Below are positions 43,080 through 54,372 of a DNA stretch of 64,000 nucleotides, in pieces. A model generated the notes under the pieces. It searched no databases. It saw only the letters and a list, made by a program, of their open reading frames with translations, and was not told the origin of the DNA. Every line of letters starts with the position of its first letter. The stretch's first letter is position 1. This stretch comes from Monodelphis domestica. Lineage: Eukaryota > Chordata > Mammalia > Didelphimorphia > Didelphidae. The stretch lies in the NCBI RefSeq assembly GCF_027887165.1, contig NC_077228.1:213581635-213645634 (forward strand), in the 5' to 3' direction. Both the position numbers and the translations under genes were made by a program.

Positions 43080-43920
43080 GATGGAAATTTCCCCATTTCC
43101 GACATTAGGTAGGGAGGGTCCTTCCCCTCCCTACCTAAGACTACTTTAGGACAGAAACCTTTTGCTAAATAATGGAAAGGGCTTTGACCTATGCTTAAGC
43201 ATAGAACAGGAAGTTCTTTGAGTCATGATTGATTTTAGAATTGATACAATAGAGATACTTGGAATGACAGAACCAGGTCTTGGAACTTCCAATCTCCACC
43301 CTACTCAGGGTAACAGGATTTAGGAAGGGCTGTAGCAAAGGATCAAGATTTAATTATTTGAGAATATGACCTTCAACAGACATGTGCAAATCCACAGACC
43401 TCTGGACGGTCCTGGGTTAAGCTAGAGCCACCATTGGCACAGGGAAGACATGGACAGTGATTGGTAGATGTGAGAACTGAGGGGAGGGAACTGGGATGGT
43501 TTCCTTAAAGATAGCGGGGTCTGAGGACTAGGGTGGTTCGAGAGGTTTTGCTCTGAGAGGTGATGCTCGGAGAAGCTTGCTCTGAAGGAAGCTGGAGGTG
43601 GAGGCCCCTGAGACTGTTTCTCCATTTTGGTCACGTGAGTGATAGGGACTGATCTCTTTTCTTTGCCTCAGCTATCTAAGGGCTTGGGCCTTTTGGCCCA
43701 GCCTAAACAGAGGGGGTATTTAAGCCCTATTCCCTTCTCTCCCCTTTCTCCCTCTCTCTCTCTCTTTCTCTCTTTTTTTCTTTCTCTCTCTCTCTCTGTC
43801 TCTCTCTCTCTAATACCTTTCTTCCTCCTGTTTGTAATTAAACTCCAAAAAAAGTTGACTGCTGACTTGAGTTTTCATTTAGGAATTACATAGCTGAATT
43901 CCTTGGCGACCTTAAATTAA
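43080..43920 (+). mobile_element. Probable solo LTR of an endogenous retrovirus
   Basis: Shows LTR layout: a promoter-like 'ggggtatttaagccc' (about 43712), a CT-rich stretch (43740-43812), a polyadenylation signal 'aattaaa' (about 43837) and an end near 'ccttggcgacc', which looks like an LTR/primer-site boundary. The sequence on both sides may be one interrupted older repeat. No internal retroviral genes are attached. Exact ends are uncertain. Confidence 0.6.
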
Positions 43921-44045
43921 TATATATCAGTCTTTTAAAGTGATTTCCATGTCACATACTTTCATATATATGCCAAGAATTGAACTAGGACCTGGGGATA
44001 CAGATATAAGAGTAGATGCAGTAATTGCAGCTTTCATTTTAATAT

Positions 44046-44640
44046 GTCAGATTAAGAGTGGGAAAAAAAAAGGAGTCAGGGGCCTTAGAGACCAGCTTTG
44101 AATGAAAGCATTCATTATTATTAAATAGTTACTATGTTATAGCAAGGACTGTGCCAAGAATTGGAGATATAGCTTCAGAAGCAAAGAGAGGACCTTTCCT
44201 CTAATGGAGGAGATAATGCACTTGGGGAGCGGTGGCCAGGGAGGGGTATTTTGGTTTACAAGTTAAAAGGATGATGAGTGAGTGGAGTCATGGATTGACA
44301 CACCCTTCCCAGGACTGAGTTGGTTTCAAAACCGGTAAGAGAACTGGTGGGGCTAGTGGAGAGTACCTAGCTTTACTTTATATTTACCTTTACACCCACC
44401 ATTAATGTGGCTATTGAGAAATCACAAGGAGAAATGTGAAGCATCACTAGACCCATGTAGATATCATGACCTACTTGAGATACTCACCCTGTTTAGGGAA
44501 GGGCTCTGGAGCTGGAGTTCTAGAATTAAAATGGTTAAATCCACCAAGAGATGGTTAGTGGTTGAAGGGAGCATGAGGGCTGGGACTTTGTTTCCAATTT
44601 TGTTGATGGCAGGTCTCAGATATCTTATTTTATTTTGCTT
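44046..44640. other. Unclassified intergenic sequence
   Basis: A MIR-like start ('aaatagttactatgttatag') and otherwise unassigned. No gene was seen. Confidence 0.35.
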
Positions 44641-44850
44641 TTAACTAGCATTTATATAGGATTTTAAGGTTTGCAAAATACTACGCAAATATTATTACTT
44701 TTGATCCTAATAGCAACTCTGGAAGGTTGCTATCATTATGTGAATTGCTCAGGGTCATACACAACAAGTGTATGAATCAGAGTTGAACTCAAGTCTTCTT
44801 GACCTCAAGTCCAACTATTCCAACTATTAATCCACTTCACTCTCAAACTG
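44641..44850 (-). repeat. MIR, antisense
   Basis: 'gcatttatataggattttaa', 'tcctaatagcaactctggaa' and 'tcaagtcttcttgacctcaa'. Confidence 0.65.
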
Positions 44851-46030
44851 CCTCTGTTCATTAGTATCCTACATATGTGCCACAGGGTCTCTTCTGTTAC
44901 AGAGAATTATTGCCTGGTAAATTCAATTTATATGCCATAGAATTTTCTCCTCTAGACCTGTACATTGAATACATGTTGGTTAGGCAATTTACTTAGGGAG
45001 AGTGAACACAAATATTGCTAGATACAGCTATTGTTTGGGCCAGGTATTATGCATGTAAACCATTGTGTCTACCTGCAAACTGGCTTTCCAGACTTTCTGC
45101 CTCCAATTAGGGAGGAGTTGCTTTAGGCCCAGTTCCAGGGTCCAGAAGCCTCCATTCTAAGTCTGTCTACCAAATAGAGACATGGTCCACATCATAATAT
45201 CATGAGAAGACTGAAACCTGAGCCTCAGGCTGAGTAATGAATGATAATGCTAGCAAATCCCTCCCTGTTCCAAATGGCAATTGACTTTAGTTAACTTTCC
45301 TCTTTCTAGTTTCTTCTACCCTTCTCCAAAATGGCCCAAATGTTTGTCTCCCCCAAAGTTTATTCCAGATGGAAACTACTTAAACATATATTCAATGCCT
45401 AGGAATAGAGGACATGTACTCCTCAGCTGGAAGTGGACTCTATATTGTTCACATTTTGGGGAAGGTAGGTTTTGGTGGGAGAAAGAAGGAGTTGCTGTGC
45501 TTTGGTCCCTTGAACTGCCTGCCCAGTGGCATTGTGGAAACGTAAGGAGACCTTCCTTGCTCATTGGAGATACTACATTTTGTCCTTAGAGTTTTTGTTG
45601 TTGTTGTCGTTTTGGTCTTTGCCTCTCAGTTTACCTTTGGTCCCTATCTCTGACCCAGACCTTGCTGCTTCTAATCTTGCCAAACTCCTGAGAAGAGGAA
45701 CTTTGAAAAGTTCCCGGAAGGTGAGTCTCTTTTGCTCAGGTTCCTCATCTCTCTTCTTGAAATATGGAGAGCCTCCAGGCTCCTGCCCACCTTATGGTAA
45801 TTTCCTTGGGTACAGCTCTGTCTCTGACTGTCTCCCCAGCTTCGCATGTTCCCAGACTCTTGGAGGGTGGCTCCTCCGCGGTCCCAGGTGATGGATTCGC
45901 AAGATGGTCCCTTTCCACCTGTCCCCATCTCTCCCTCGACCAAATCAGTCTCTCCTAACCCAAGACAGAGATGAGAGGTTGGAGGGGTGGGTGGGCCAGA
46001 GAGAGGTTACTGAGCCTCGCAACCTGGGTA
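44851..46030. other. Unique sequence upstream of FADS6
   Basis: More than 1 kb without recognised repeats, apart from a short GTT run near 45597. It may hold FADS6 regulatory sequence. No specific site can be supported. Confidence 0.4.
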
Positions 46031-46343
46031 CCGGACTCCGCCCCTCTCCTCCTCACACCTCCTTCAAGCGCCAATTCCTGGGGCTCCCGAGCAGCTGCTC
46101 CGCCCCTACTCCCGCCTCCCGCCCCATTTCAGACACCTCTCACTTGCCTCTTTCCCCCGCTCCTCTGCTCTCAGCCCTAATGCCAGTATCGGTGGCTCAC
46201 TGGCCAGACACTGCACCTGGACTCCTTGCTCACCCTTTCTCTATTTTCAAGCAACGTCGGGCCTTGCCTTGTCCTTCCCACGGGCACCACTGTCCCTGCC
46301 CCAACTTCTCTTCGCGCTGGTGACCGCTGTCCGCATATGGGAC
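46031..46343 (+). promoter_or_regulatory. FADS6: FADS6 promoter / 5' UTR region
   Basis: GC-richer than its surroundings, with GC boxes near 46037, 46098 and 46111 ('ccgcccc', 'cccgcctcccgcccc'). No TATA box is evident. The transcription start is not determined. Confidence 0.5.
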
Positions 46344-46602
46344 ATGGAACCTGAGGGAAGGAGAAGAGTTGCGGAGAACCCGGATTGCAGCCAACAGTCG
46401 GCGAAGGAAACCGAGACACCCGAGTCTCCAGCCTGCAGTGGTAACTGCAGCGATACTGGACCCGCCGGGGTCAGGGAGGAGGGGATGCTGATGCGAGAGC
46501 TGGAGGCATTGGTCCAGGACGTGGTGAAGACTAGTAGTTGGTGGGAGCAGTACGGCCTGGATTGCTTCATCATTGCTCTTAACTTCCTTGCTCTACCTTT
46601 AG
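46344..46602 (+). CDS. FADS6: FADS6 coding exon 1
   Basis: Encodes residues 1-86 plus one base. It starts MEPEGRRRVAENPDC, and the stretch 'LEALVQDVVKTSSWWEQYG' at about residues 53-71 is the recognisable FADS6 N-terminus. The repeated MEPTEP motif at the human N-terminus, as I recall it, is absent. The ATG at 46344 is the first in this frame; an upstream in-frame extension has only TTG. A hydrophobic segment begins at residue 74. The donor is GTGAGA at 46603. FADS6 is a predicted membrane-bound fatty-acyl desaturase of the di-iron, three-histidine-box class. Its substrate is unknown. Confidence 0.93.
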
Positions 46603-48354
46603 GTGAGAAGTCTAGGGTACTATCTGCACTGGGACCCAGCGCCAGAACCCTGGCAGTATCAGATCGATCCTCCCGGCGCCGTGTGGGCAGGGAAGGTCAC
46701 TGTGTTTTGCAGAGTCAGGCCCCAAAGGGATTAACGCAACCTGGACTTTTTTTGCGGGGTAGGCTGGCAGGCGGGGTATAGGAAGAGGAAGAAGAGATAC
46801 GTGTAGGTTGTGTTGGACTGTGGTGGGTGCGGGGTGGGGGTGCAGCTTTGTTAGCGAGATGCCCCTTCCCCCAGAGATTACAGCGGGGCTCGTTCTCTGA
46901 AGCTCCAATCCCCTTTGGCCTGAGCGAGGCTGCCAGGCAGAGGAGCAAATAAAGCTGCAGTCGCTGCGGTTTTCGGACTGACTTGTGTGTGCGCAAGCCT
47001 TCCTGTCCTTGCTAGGGATTGGGGAAAGAATTGTCAGCCCTCGCTGAAACCTGGCTGGGAGGGAGTGGGAAGCATGGAAAAAGGTCTGGAATCAAAAGTT
47101 GAGCGTGTAGCCTGTCTTTCATTGGTCCCCAAATCTCCAGGCTTCAAATAGGGGTCATTGAGGATTACTCCTGAGAACAGGGACTAAGACTCAGTTCCCC
47201 TTTTCTGTTAAGCCTGAACGTGGCCCCACTAGGTCAGCTGCTCTAGAGGGGAAGCTGGTGGGTATGTTAGTAGGGCTGGCAGGCTTGGAATAAATCAGAG
47301 AGAAAGAGAGTGCATACTAGAGGAGGAAGGAGGTGAGTAATGGGTCGGGGAACCTTGTAGGATACAAAGGCATGGATGAAATTCAGAGGAAAGGGTGGAA
47401 AGGAAGGAGTTTTACCTGAGGACCTAGGTTGCTGCTAAGATCAGAGAAGCTAAAGGGCCCAGGGCCCAGTAGAATTATCTCTGGGTTTTTATCCCTCTCT
47501 GACATTCAGGATAGGAACTTATTTGTCTCCTTGGTAGAGATCCTTCAGAAGGATTTCCATCTCCACCTATGCTTACCTTTAGCCTCACTATGATCCTGGA
47601 TGCATTTGGGGAGGGAGGAGGAGGGAAGGGAGCCAGAATACATATCCAAAGCTGGGAGGAGGAAGAGAAACCCAGGTTCTAATTCTGACAATGACACTAT
47701 TGTGTTATATGACCATGGGCAATTCACTTTAGCTTTTTTGTGCCTCAGTTTCCTTTTATGTAAAATGAATGAGGTAGTTGGGCTAGGTGATAACTAAGAT
47801 CTCTTCCAGTTCTAATGTAGGAGTCCTGGAAATGTATATCACTGCTCTTGGGTAAATCTGTTTCAAGACACCTCTCCCCACAAGAAGGTCTGTTCTTGAG
47901 AGGATGGTTGGAAAGTACACAGAAGTTAGAGTGAGGTTAGGGCTGGGAATTATTTAAAACAAACAAACAACTCTTGCCTTCTGTCTGACAATAAATACTA
48001 AATATCTGTTCCAAGGCAGAAGAACATTAAGGGCCAGGGGCAATTGGGGTTAAATGACTTGCCCAGAGTCACACAGCTAGGAAGTATCTGAGGTCATATT
48101 TGAACCTAAAACTTCCCATCTCTAGGTCTGGCTTTCTATCCTCCAAGTCACCCACCTACCCCTGTGAAACATTTTCCCCTCAGAAGTAGAGAACCCAATG
48201 GTTGGAAGAAGAGAGATTGCTTGAGTAGACATTGATAGCTGTGGTAGAATTTGAACCCTTCACTTCTAGGTGGCTGTTCTTGGGTCTTGAAGCCTCAAAC
48301 TGATCATGGTCTCATGTTTTCTTCTCCACATTCATCTTTCATACTCTCATGCAG
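46603..48354 (+). other. FADS6: FADS6 intron 1
   Basis: Mostly unique sequence. Contains a sense MIR (about 47655-47820) and an antisense family S SINE (47967-48161). The acceptor is ctcatgcag, ending at 48354. Confidence 0.75.
47967..48161 (-). repeat. Family S SINE, antisense
   Basis: 'caactcttgccttctgtctg' to 'caagtcacccacctacccc'. Confidence 0.82.
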
Positions 48355-48521
48355 GATTCCTGTGTCTTCGATCTCAGAGTATCCTGGTCTTTGCCCTGGG
48401 GATCATCATCCTGGGAGTGGTGCACCATACATTCACAGTCAAGGGTAGCCACCTGGCCAGCCACGGTGCCCTCAGCAAATCCAAACCCTGGAGCAGATTT
48501 TGGGTGCTCTTCTTTGTGGAA
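48355..48521 (+). CDS. FADS6: FADS6 coding exon 2
   Basis: Encodes residues 87-142, from GFLCLRSQSI to WVLFFVE. A membrane segment covers about 94-110 ('ILVFALGIIILGVV'). The first histidine box is H119-L-A-S-H123. The joining codon (g|ga, Gly) and both splice sites (tgcag; GTAAGG at 48522) fit. This exon agrees closely with the human protein ('TVKGSHLATHGAL'). Confidence 0.95.
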
Positions 48522-49235
48522 GTAAGGAAGGGAGTGGGTTTCTGGGACTATGCACAGGACAGCTGATATAAATCCAAGAATGCAAGCAAATGTTTTTTAT
48601 GGGCAATGCCAGTTGTATGTACATGGAACTAAGCATAGGATGAATATATAAGATGTGTATGTATTAATTGTGGTGTGTGGTGTGGATATACTCTGTCATG
48701 ACTTGTATATGGAGATTCTTTGACCTTCTTTAACTCTGTGTGTGGTTAGTATTCTTGCTGTGACAATGGGTTGATAGCTACTTGGAGCTTCTTCCTCCCA
48801 CCAGAGGTCCCAACTGGCATGTACAGGCCTATCACTGGTGCCATGGGGAAAGATGGGGAAGATTCAACTTGGTAGACTTCCTATTGTCCTTTGATGCCAA
48901 CATCTGAAGATCTGAGATTCTTTCCAGGGACTTTAGCTTGGGTAGCATGGCATTCTCATCCCTTCTTTGTGGTGGCAAGGAAATCTTCTCAAGAGAGTTG
49001 TCTTAAATGAAGCAAAAAGCTACTTCTTCTTGGAACTGATGATTTTGGAAGTTATGAACCTTGTCCAGGGTGGAAATTACAACCACTGAAAAGAGATATC
49101 ACCTGATTTCCAAGACCATATACACCTAGCTCACTTCTGGCTAAGATTCCAATTCTCTTAAATAAGTTCTTTCTGTGTTTTCAAGTTCTACTAAACTGAC
49201 AATCTGTTCTCTTTATCTATCTCTTGTGGATAGTA
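48522..49235 (+). other. FADS6: FADS6 intron 2, first part
   Basis: Unique sequence with no recognised element. Confidence 0.45.
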
Positions 49236-49690
49236 AAAAAAGAATCATAGCTAACATTTATGTGCATTTTAAGGTATGCAAAGTACCTTACAAATATTAT
49301 ATCATTTGATCTTCAAAATACCCATGGGGCTTGGCTGCTATTGTTATTTCAATTTTACAGATGAGGAAACAAAGGGAGGCAAAGGTGAAGTAACCCAATT
49401 TTAACTCATGTCTTCCTGACTCCAGATCTAGCATCTACCTACTGTTCTCTTCCTTCCTTGTCAAATAAATATGAACTATTGATTATTTAAGTCAAAACCT
49501 AGAGACATACCATCTTTCTAAGAGGCCAGAGGAAGTATGGCATGAATCATGTTCAGAGTAGCAGACTAGGAATACATTAACCTAGATTCTAGTCAGGGCT
49601 CTATTATTTCCTAAGACCACAGGTAAGTGATATATCTTTGAGCCTTCCTTTCCTTATCTGTAAAATGGGACAGCTTGTCCACCTCAGGGA
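49236..49690. repeat. MIR antisense then MIR sense
   Basis: 49236-49440 is antisense ('caattttacagatgaggaaa'). 49500-49690 is sense ('gagccttcctttccttatct'). Confidence 0.6.
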
Positions 49691-50045
49691 AAGGGTTATG
49701 CTGGTGCCAGATCAGACTAACTATTGTTGGGTTTTCAGTGTGATTATTGACACCCCAGAAATCAGAAATACTACAAATTAGAGCTTGATTTTTCATTAAA
49801 AAACAAAGAATGCCTTGATTTGAGAAAGAGATGGAGAAAATGTCTGTAATGCAGATTAAACTTAAACATGTGTTATAAAAAACTTTCCCCTCCCCTGGAG
49901 AGCAGATTGCTAAAGATTTATCAGTACATCACTGCTCAGAGAGTTGTTAGGTACAAGGACTAGATCTGCAAAATTCCATATAGGTATATGTATTTTTATA
50001 TAGTCTGTATGTTGAAGAAATATCATATATATCTCTATATCTACA
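49691..50045. other. Unclassified intron 2 sequence
   Basis: About 350 bases with no recognised element. Confidence 0.35.
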
Positions 50046-50047
50046 CA

Positions 50048-50292
50048 CATATGTTGTTATTTAGTTTTTTCAATCATATCTGACTTTTTGTGATCCCATC
50101 TGGGGTTTTCTTGGCAAAGAAACTCGAGTGGCTTGACATTTTCTTCTCTAACTCATTTTACAGTTGAGGAAAATAAAGCAAACAGGGTCAAGTGACTTGC
50201 CCAGGGTCACACAGCTGGAAAGTGTCTGAGGCCAGATTTGAACTCAGGAAGATGTCTTCCTGACTCCAGGCCACTGCACACCTAGTTGACTG
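50048..50292 (-). repeat. MAR1 SINE, antisense
   Basis: 'tttttgtgatcccatctggg', 'gtgacttgcccagggtcaca' and 'cttcctgactccaggccact'. Confidence 0.82.
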
Positions 50293-50388
50293 TACACACA
50301 CACACACACTCTCTCTCTCTCTCTCTCTCTCTCCCCCTCTCTCTCTCCACACACACTTTCCCCTTCTAAATATGTATGTATAGCATTA

Positions 50389-50444
<56 letters not shown>

Positions 50445-50460
50445 CATCCATCTATCCATC
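50293..50460. repeat. (CA)n, (CT)n and (TATC)n microsatellites
   Basis: CA then CT runs at 50295-50357 and TATC units at 50389-50460. Confidence 0.92.
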
Positions 50461-50615
50461 ATTTAGCACCTTATAGCTTTTAGAGTTACTTTGAGCATTG
50501 AGTGACTTGCCTAGTCACAAAGCTCACCTGTGTGAAAGGTAGGACTTGAATCTGAGTCTCCCTGGATCAAAGGCTACCTTTCTATCCACTATTCCATGCT
50601 ACCTTTTAGAGTGTT
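50461..50615 (-). repeat. MIR remnant, antisense
   Basis: 'gagtgacttgcctagtcaca' and 'tctatccactattccatgct'. Confidence 0.6.
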
Positions 50616-51010
50616 GCAAATAAGATAATCTATAAAGCTGCAAAGTGTTATATAGACGTTTACCCATTACAGGTGAATTCTCAGCAGTGAACAATAATTG
50701 CAGACACAGCTTGAGTTGTTATTTTTCTAAAACCTGCAGTTGGATAAACTAGTGCAGACACATTCAATAGGAAAGAGGAGGTCCTCATATGCAGTTGTCT
50801 CTGTCCTCTCTTGTTTTGCCTTCCTCCCTGTATTTTTTGAGGCCAACCTCAGGGAGACAGGAGAGGTCCTTGGATCTTTGGGCCTCATAATCAATTTTAG
50901 TAAGTTTCCCATCTCTGGGACCCACGGGTGGGGGACTAAGTCTCTCACTCAATAGGCTAGAGACCAGCTACCACTCCAGAATGCCAGATTGGGCTTCTAT
51001 TGTTAAATGA
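50616..51010. other. Unclassified intron 2 sequence
   Basis: No recognised element. Confidence 0.35.
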
Positions 51011-51014
51011 TACA

Positions 51015-51258
51015 AGAGAATAAGCATTTATTAAGCATCCACTATGTTCCAAGCACTGGGATAAGTACTTTACAAATATTATCTCACTTGATCCTTTGGT
51101 CAGGGCTATTATTATCCCCATTTTACAACTAAGGAAACTGAGGTAGAGGTGAAATGACTTGCCCAAGAAGTCACACAATTTGTAAATGTCTGAGATTATT
51201 TGAGCTCAGATCTTCCTCACCACTGCTCTATACACCCTGGTGCCACCTAGCTGCCAAT
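51015..51258 (-). repeat. MIR/MAR1-type CORE-SINE, antisense
   Basis: 'agcatttattaagcatccac', 'attttacaactaaggaaact' and 'ccctggtgccacctagctgc'. Confidence 0.78.
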
Positions 51259-51289
51259 TGAAGAATGAGATATAAAATGATACACAGCT

Positions 51290-51665
51290 GGAAGTCTGCA
51301 CATTATGGCTCTAGATTTTATCTTTCCAGACTTATTTCCTACCCCCTCTTCTTCACATATTCTGTGTTCCAGCTTAACTGGCCTATCTGCTGTCCCCAGA
51401 ACTCAGCATCCTATCACTCCATCTCTCTGTCTTTGTACTAACTGTTCCCCATGCCTGGAATGCATTCCTCAGCCTCCTCTTCTTAACATTTCAGCTTCTT
51501 TAAAGACTCATGTACTACTGAAGCCTTTTCCTAATCCCTTAGTTCTTAGAGCTTTCTCCCTTCTCCTATTACCTTGTAATTGCTTATCTGTTTATCCATT
51601 GCATCCCCTAGAAGGGAATATAAATTCTGTGCAGGCTGGGACTATTTTTAGTTTAGTTTTTCGAC
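51290..51665 (+). repeat. L2-type LINE 3' end, sense
   Basis: 'actgttccccatgcctggaa', 'aagccttttcctaatccctt' and 'ctagaagggaatataaattc' follow the order of an L2 3' region. Confidence 0.6.
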
Positions 51666-51705
51666 AATTGTAGTGTCATGGACATAATAATTACTCAGTA
51701 GATTT

Positions 51706-51892
51706 GTCTTAAACCCTTACCTTGCATCTTCGAATCAATACTAAGTATTTGTTCCAAGGCAGAAGAACAAGGGTTAGGGAATTGGTGTTAAATGACTTGC
51801 CCAGGGTCACACAGCTAGGAAGTATTTGAGACCACATTTGAACCCAGGACCTCCTATCTCTAGACCAGAATCTCTATCCACTGTGCTACCCT
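51706..51892 (-). repeat. Family S SINE, antisense
   Basis: 'aaacccttaccttgcatctt' to 'ctctatccactgtgctaccc'. Confidence 0.85.
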
Positions 51893-52440
51893 GACCAATT
51901 AATTTTTAAAAATGTATTCAGCCCCTATTATGTTCCTGGGAAAGAAAGCCTCTAACCTGAAGTCCTTTGAGAACAATCCTAACTTGATATATATTCTCCA
52001 CTTGCAAAATGAGATGGGAATAGAGGAATACTAAACAGTAAGAATCCTTTTAAGCTCCTTCCTATTAATTTTTAATCTATGTTTTCACAGCCCTTCATTG
52101 AATGTAAATTTTATTGCACTGTGAACTGAAAAGGATAAGCTCCTTTCTGATAGCAAGGTTCATCTTGTCCAAATCTCTCCTAGAGACTAGTTGACCCAAA
52201 TGAGATTCTGGTAATATAAACAATACTCCTCTACAATATCTTGCTCTTCGAAATTTGAGATCATCTGAGAAATTTAAAATGAAGTTTAAGGAAAGAGTCC
52301 TTTCTTGACCTTCATGCCCTGGAGGATCTGAGGAAATTAGAAATCATTTATAAAATTATAAAATCTATGTAAGAACTGAAAAATGTGTTCTAGTGACTCT
52401 TTGGAACTATCTTTGTGCCTGGACTTAAGCAATCAAATCC
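51893..52440. other. Unclassified intron 2 sequence
   Basis: AT-rich, no recognised element. Confidence 0.35.
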
Positions 52441-52715
52441 AACAAATATTTATTAAGTATCTATCATTCTGCACCTACAAAAATGGTACCGTTCCTACCC
52501 TCATGGAGTTTACATTCTACTGGGGGACGTCACTATGACGTGTATACAGCTAACGATAATGCAGGGTTGGGAATGAAAAGGGCCAAGGAAAGATCCCAAA
52601 GCGTCTAGGAACATTTAAGGAAGAGAATGTTTTCATTTGGGTAGGAATCCATGGAAGAAGAGGAACTTGAGCTGAACCTTTAAGGCAATGAATCTTTAAG
52701 GGGAGTTTCAGGCAT
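52441..52715. repeat. Old CORE-SINE-related dispersed repeat
   Basis: 'acaaatatttattaagtatc', 'ctcatggagtttacattcta' and 'gaggaacttgagctgaacct' are typical of a common old mammalian repeat. Confidence 0.5.
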
Positions 52716-52725
52716 AGTCATTATA

Positions 52726-52990
52726 ATTTGTTGTTGTTGTTCAGTCACATTCAACTTAGTGACCCCATTTGAGTTTTTCTTATCAAAGATCCTGGACTAG
52801 TTTGTCATTTCCTTCTCTAACTCATTTTACAGATGAGGGAACAGAGGCAAACAGGGTTAAGTGACTTGCCCAGGGTCATAACATAGCTAGTGAGTGTCTA
52901 AAGCTAGTTTTGAACTCAGAAAGATGAATCTTCCTGACTCCAGGCTTGGCACTCTACCCACTGCGTATTTATGTAATACCACCTAGCTTA
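52726..52990 (-). repeat. MAR1 SINE, antisense
   Basis: 'ttgttgttgttcagtcacat', 'agtgaccccatttgagtttt' and 'gtgacttgcccagggtcata'. Confidence 0.82.
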
Positions 52991-53034
52991 TAAAATAAGT
53001 TCACAAACTCCAGGTTAGGAACCCTTGTTCTAAA

Positions 53035-53415
53035 GCAGAACCAAGGCCAAGAGCCGCCTGAACCATATTAACTGGGAAATATTTAACAAAAGAAATCAAT
53101 AACATTACATTTTAAAACTATGTCCATATGCAGCCTAGAGAGATCCACCCCTTTTAAAAAATAAACTTTTACCTCCTGTCTTAGAATCGATATTGAATAT
53201 GGATCCTGAGGCAGATGAGTGGTAAGGGCCAGGCAACTGAGGTTAAGTGACTTGCCCAGAGTCATGCAGCTAGGAGGTGTCTGAGACCACATTTGAACCC
53301 AGAGCCTGCCAATTCCAGACATGGCACTCTTATCCACTGTGCCAACTAGTTGCCCCAGAGATCTTTACATACAGATTAGTGGCCTCCATTTCTAGTTGAT
53401 TTTGGCACCACTAGT
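53035..53415. mobile_element. Possible hAT-like element, interrupted by a SINE
   Basis: Shares 'aactgggaaatatttaacaa' and its context with 60735-61140. The right end 'ttttggcaccactag' resembles a hAT terminus, and 'tctaaag' flanks both ends. An antisense family S SINE (53155-53356) is inserted. Non-coding. Confidence 0.5.
53155..53356 (-). repeat. Family S SINE, antisense
   Basis: 'aacttttacctcctgtctta' to 'gtgccaactagttgcccc'. Confidence 0.85.
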
Positions 53416-53593
53416 CTAAAGCAAACAGGCTGAGTCAGAGAGCTAGAACCCTTGGCATACTGAACTGCCCCCACCAAACTGCCTCGGATAAAAGGGCTGT
53501 GGGAGAAGGTTGTCAGCAGCATAGTGATTCCAGAGACTAGTTGGTAGTCCATTTCGATTCGATTCATGTAAGGTAAAACAACTGGTTACCCTG

Positions 53594-53798
53594 GGGGCAG
53601 CTGGGTAGCTCAGTGGATTGAGAACCAGTCCTAGAGACGGGAGGTCCTGGGTTCAAATCTGGCTTCAGCCACTTCCCAGCTGTGTGACCCTGGGCAAGTC
53701 ACTTGACCCCCATTGCCTAGCCCTTACCACTCTTCTGCCTTGGAGCCAATACACAGTATTGACTCCAAGACGGAAGGTAAGGGTTTAAAAAAAAAAAC
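53594..53798 (+). repeat. Family S SINE, sense, near consensus
   Basis: Complete from 'gggggcagctgggtagctca' to 'gacggaaggtaagggtttaa'. 'aacaactg' on both sides may be the target duplication. Confidence 0.93.
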
Positions 53799-54190
53799 AA
53801 CTGAAACCAAATGAGGAGGAGTCTGGAATACCAACTTGGCAAAAGTCATTTATCTTAGGGATAATAGGAATCCAGAGATGTTTTTAAGCAAAGGACAGGA
53901 CCAGACCCATACTTTGGGAAGATGTTTTTGGGAAGGCTGGATTAAGGAGAGAAACGGGAGGCAGAAATAGGAAGGTAACCCTATATGGAGAGAGAAAGGG
54001 ATAGATACAAGAAATAGCTGAAGTCAGAGAGCAGAGCAACTTCCACTGGTTGAAGGGATTCCCCAAACCCTGAAGATCACAAGTCCAATCCCTATCTCAA
54101 GGTATAGGATCATCATTTTAATCATCCACATAAGCTGATATGTATTCCAGATATGTATTCTATTACAGTTTATAGACTGCCACAGAATAA

Positions 54191-54372
54191 TTTTTTTAAG
54201 CCCTCAACTTCTGTCCTAGTCACAATTCTAAGACAGATGGGCAAGGGCTAGGCAAACAGGGTTAAGTGACTTGCCCAGGGTCATACAGCTAGAAAGTGTC
54301 TAAGGCCAGTTTTGAACCCAGAACCTCCTGTCTCCAAGTCTGACAGTCTATCCACAGTGCTCCCTAGCTGCT
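54191..54372 (-). repeat. Family S SINE, antisense
   Basis: 'aagccctcaacttctgtcct' to 'cagtgctccctagctgc'. Confidence 0.82.

Noticed and set aside
33999-46030. Search for copies of FADS6 exons 4 and 5 after the relic
   Set aside because: None found by eye. The duplicated part recognised so far ends near 33604.
46269-46343. In-frame upstream extension of FADS6
   Set aside because: It would start at TTG, not ATG. The ATG at 46344 gives the MEP... start seen in the human protein.
50389-50460. Regularly spaced repeats as a CRISPR-like array
   Set aside because: Simple TATC microsatellite without spacers; the host is a mammal.
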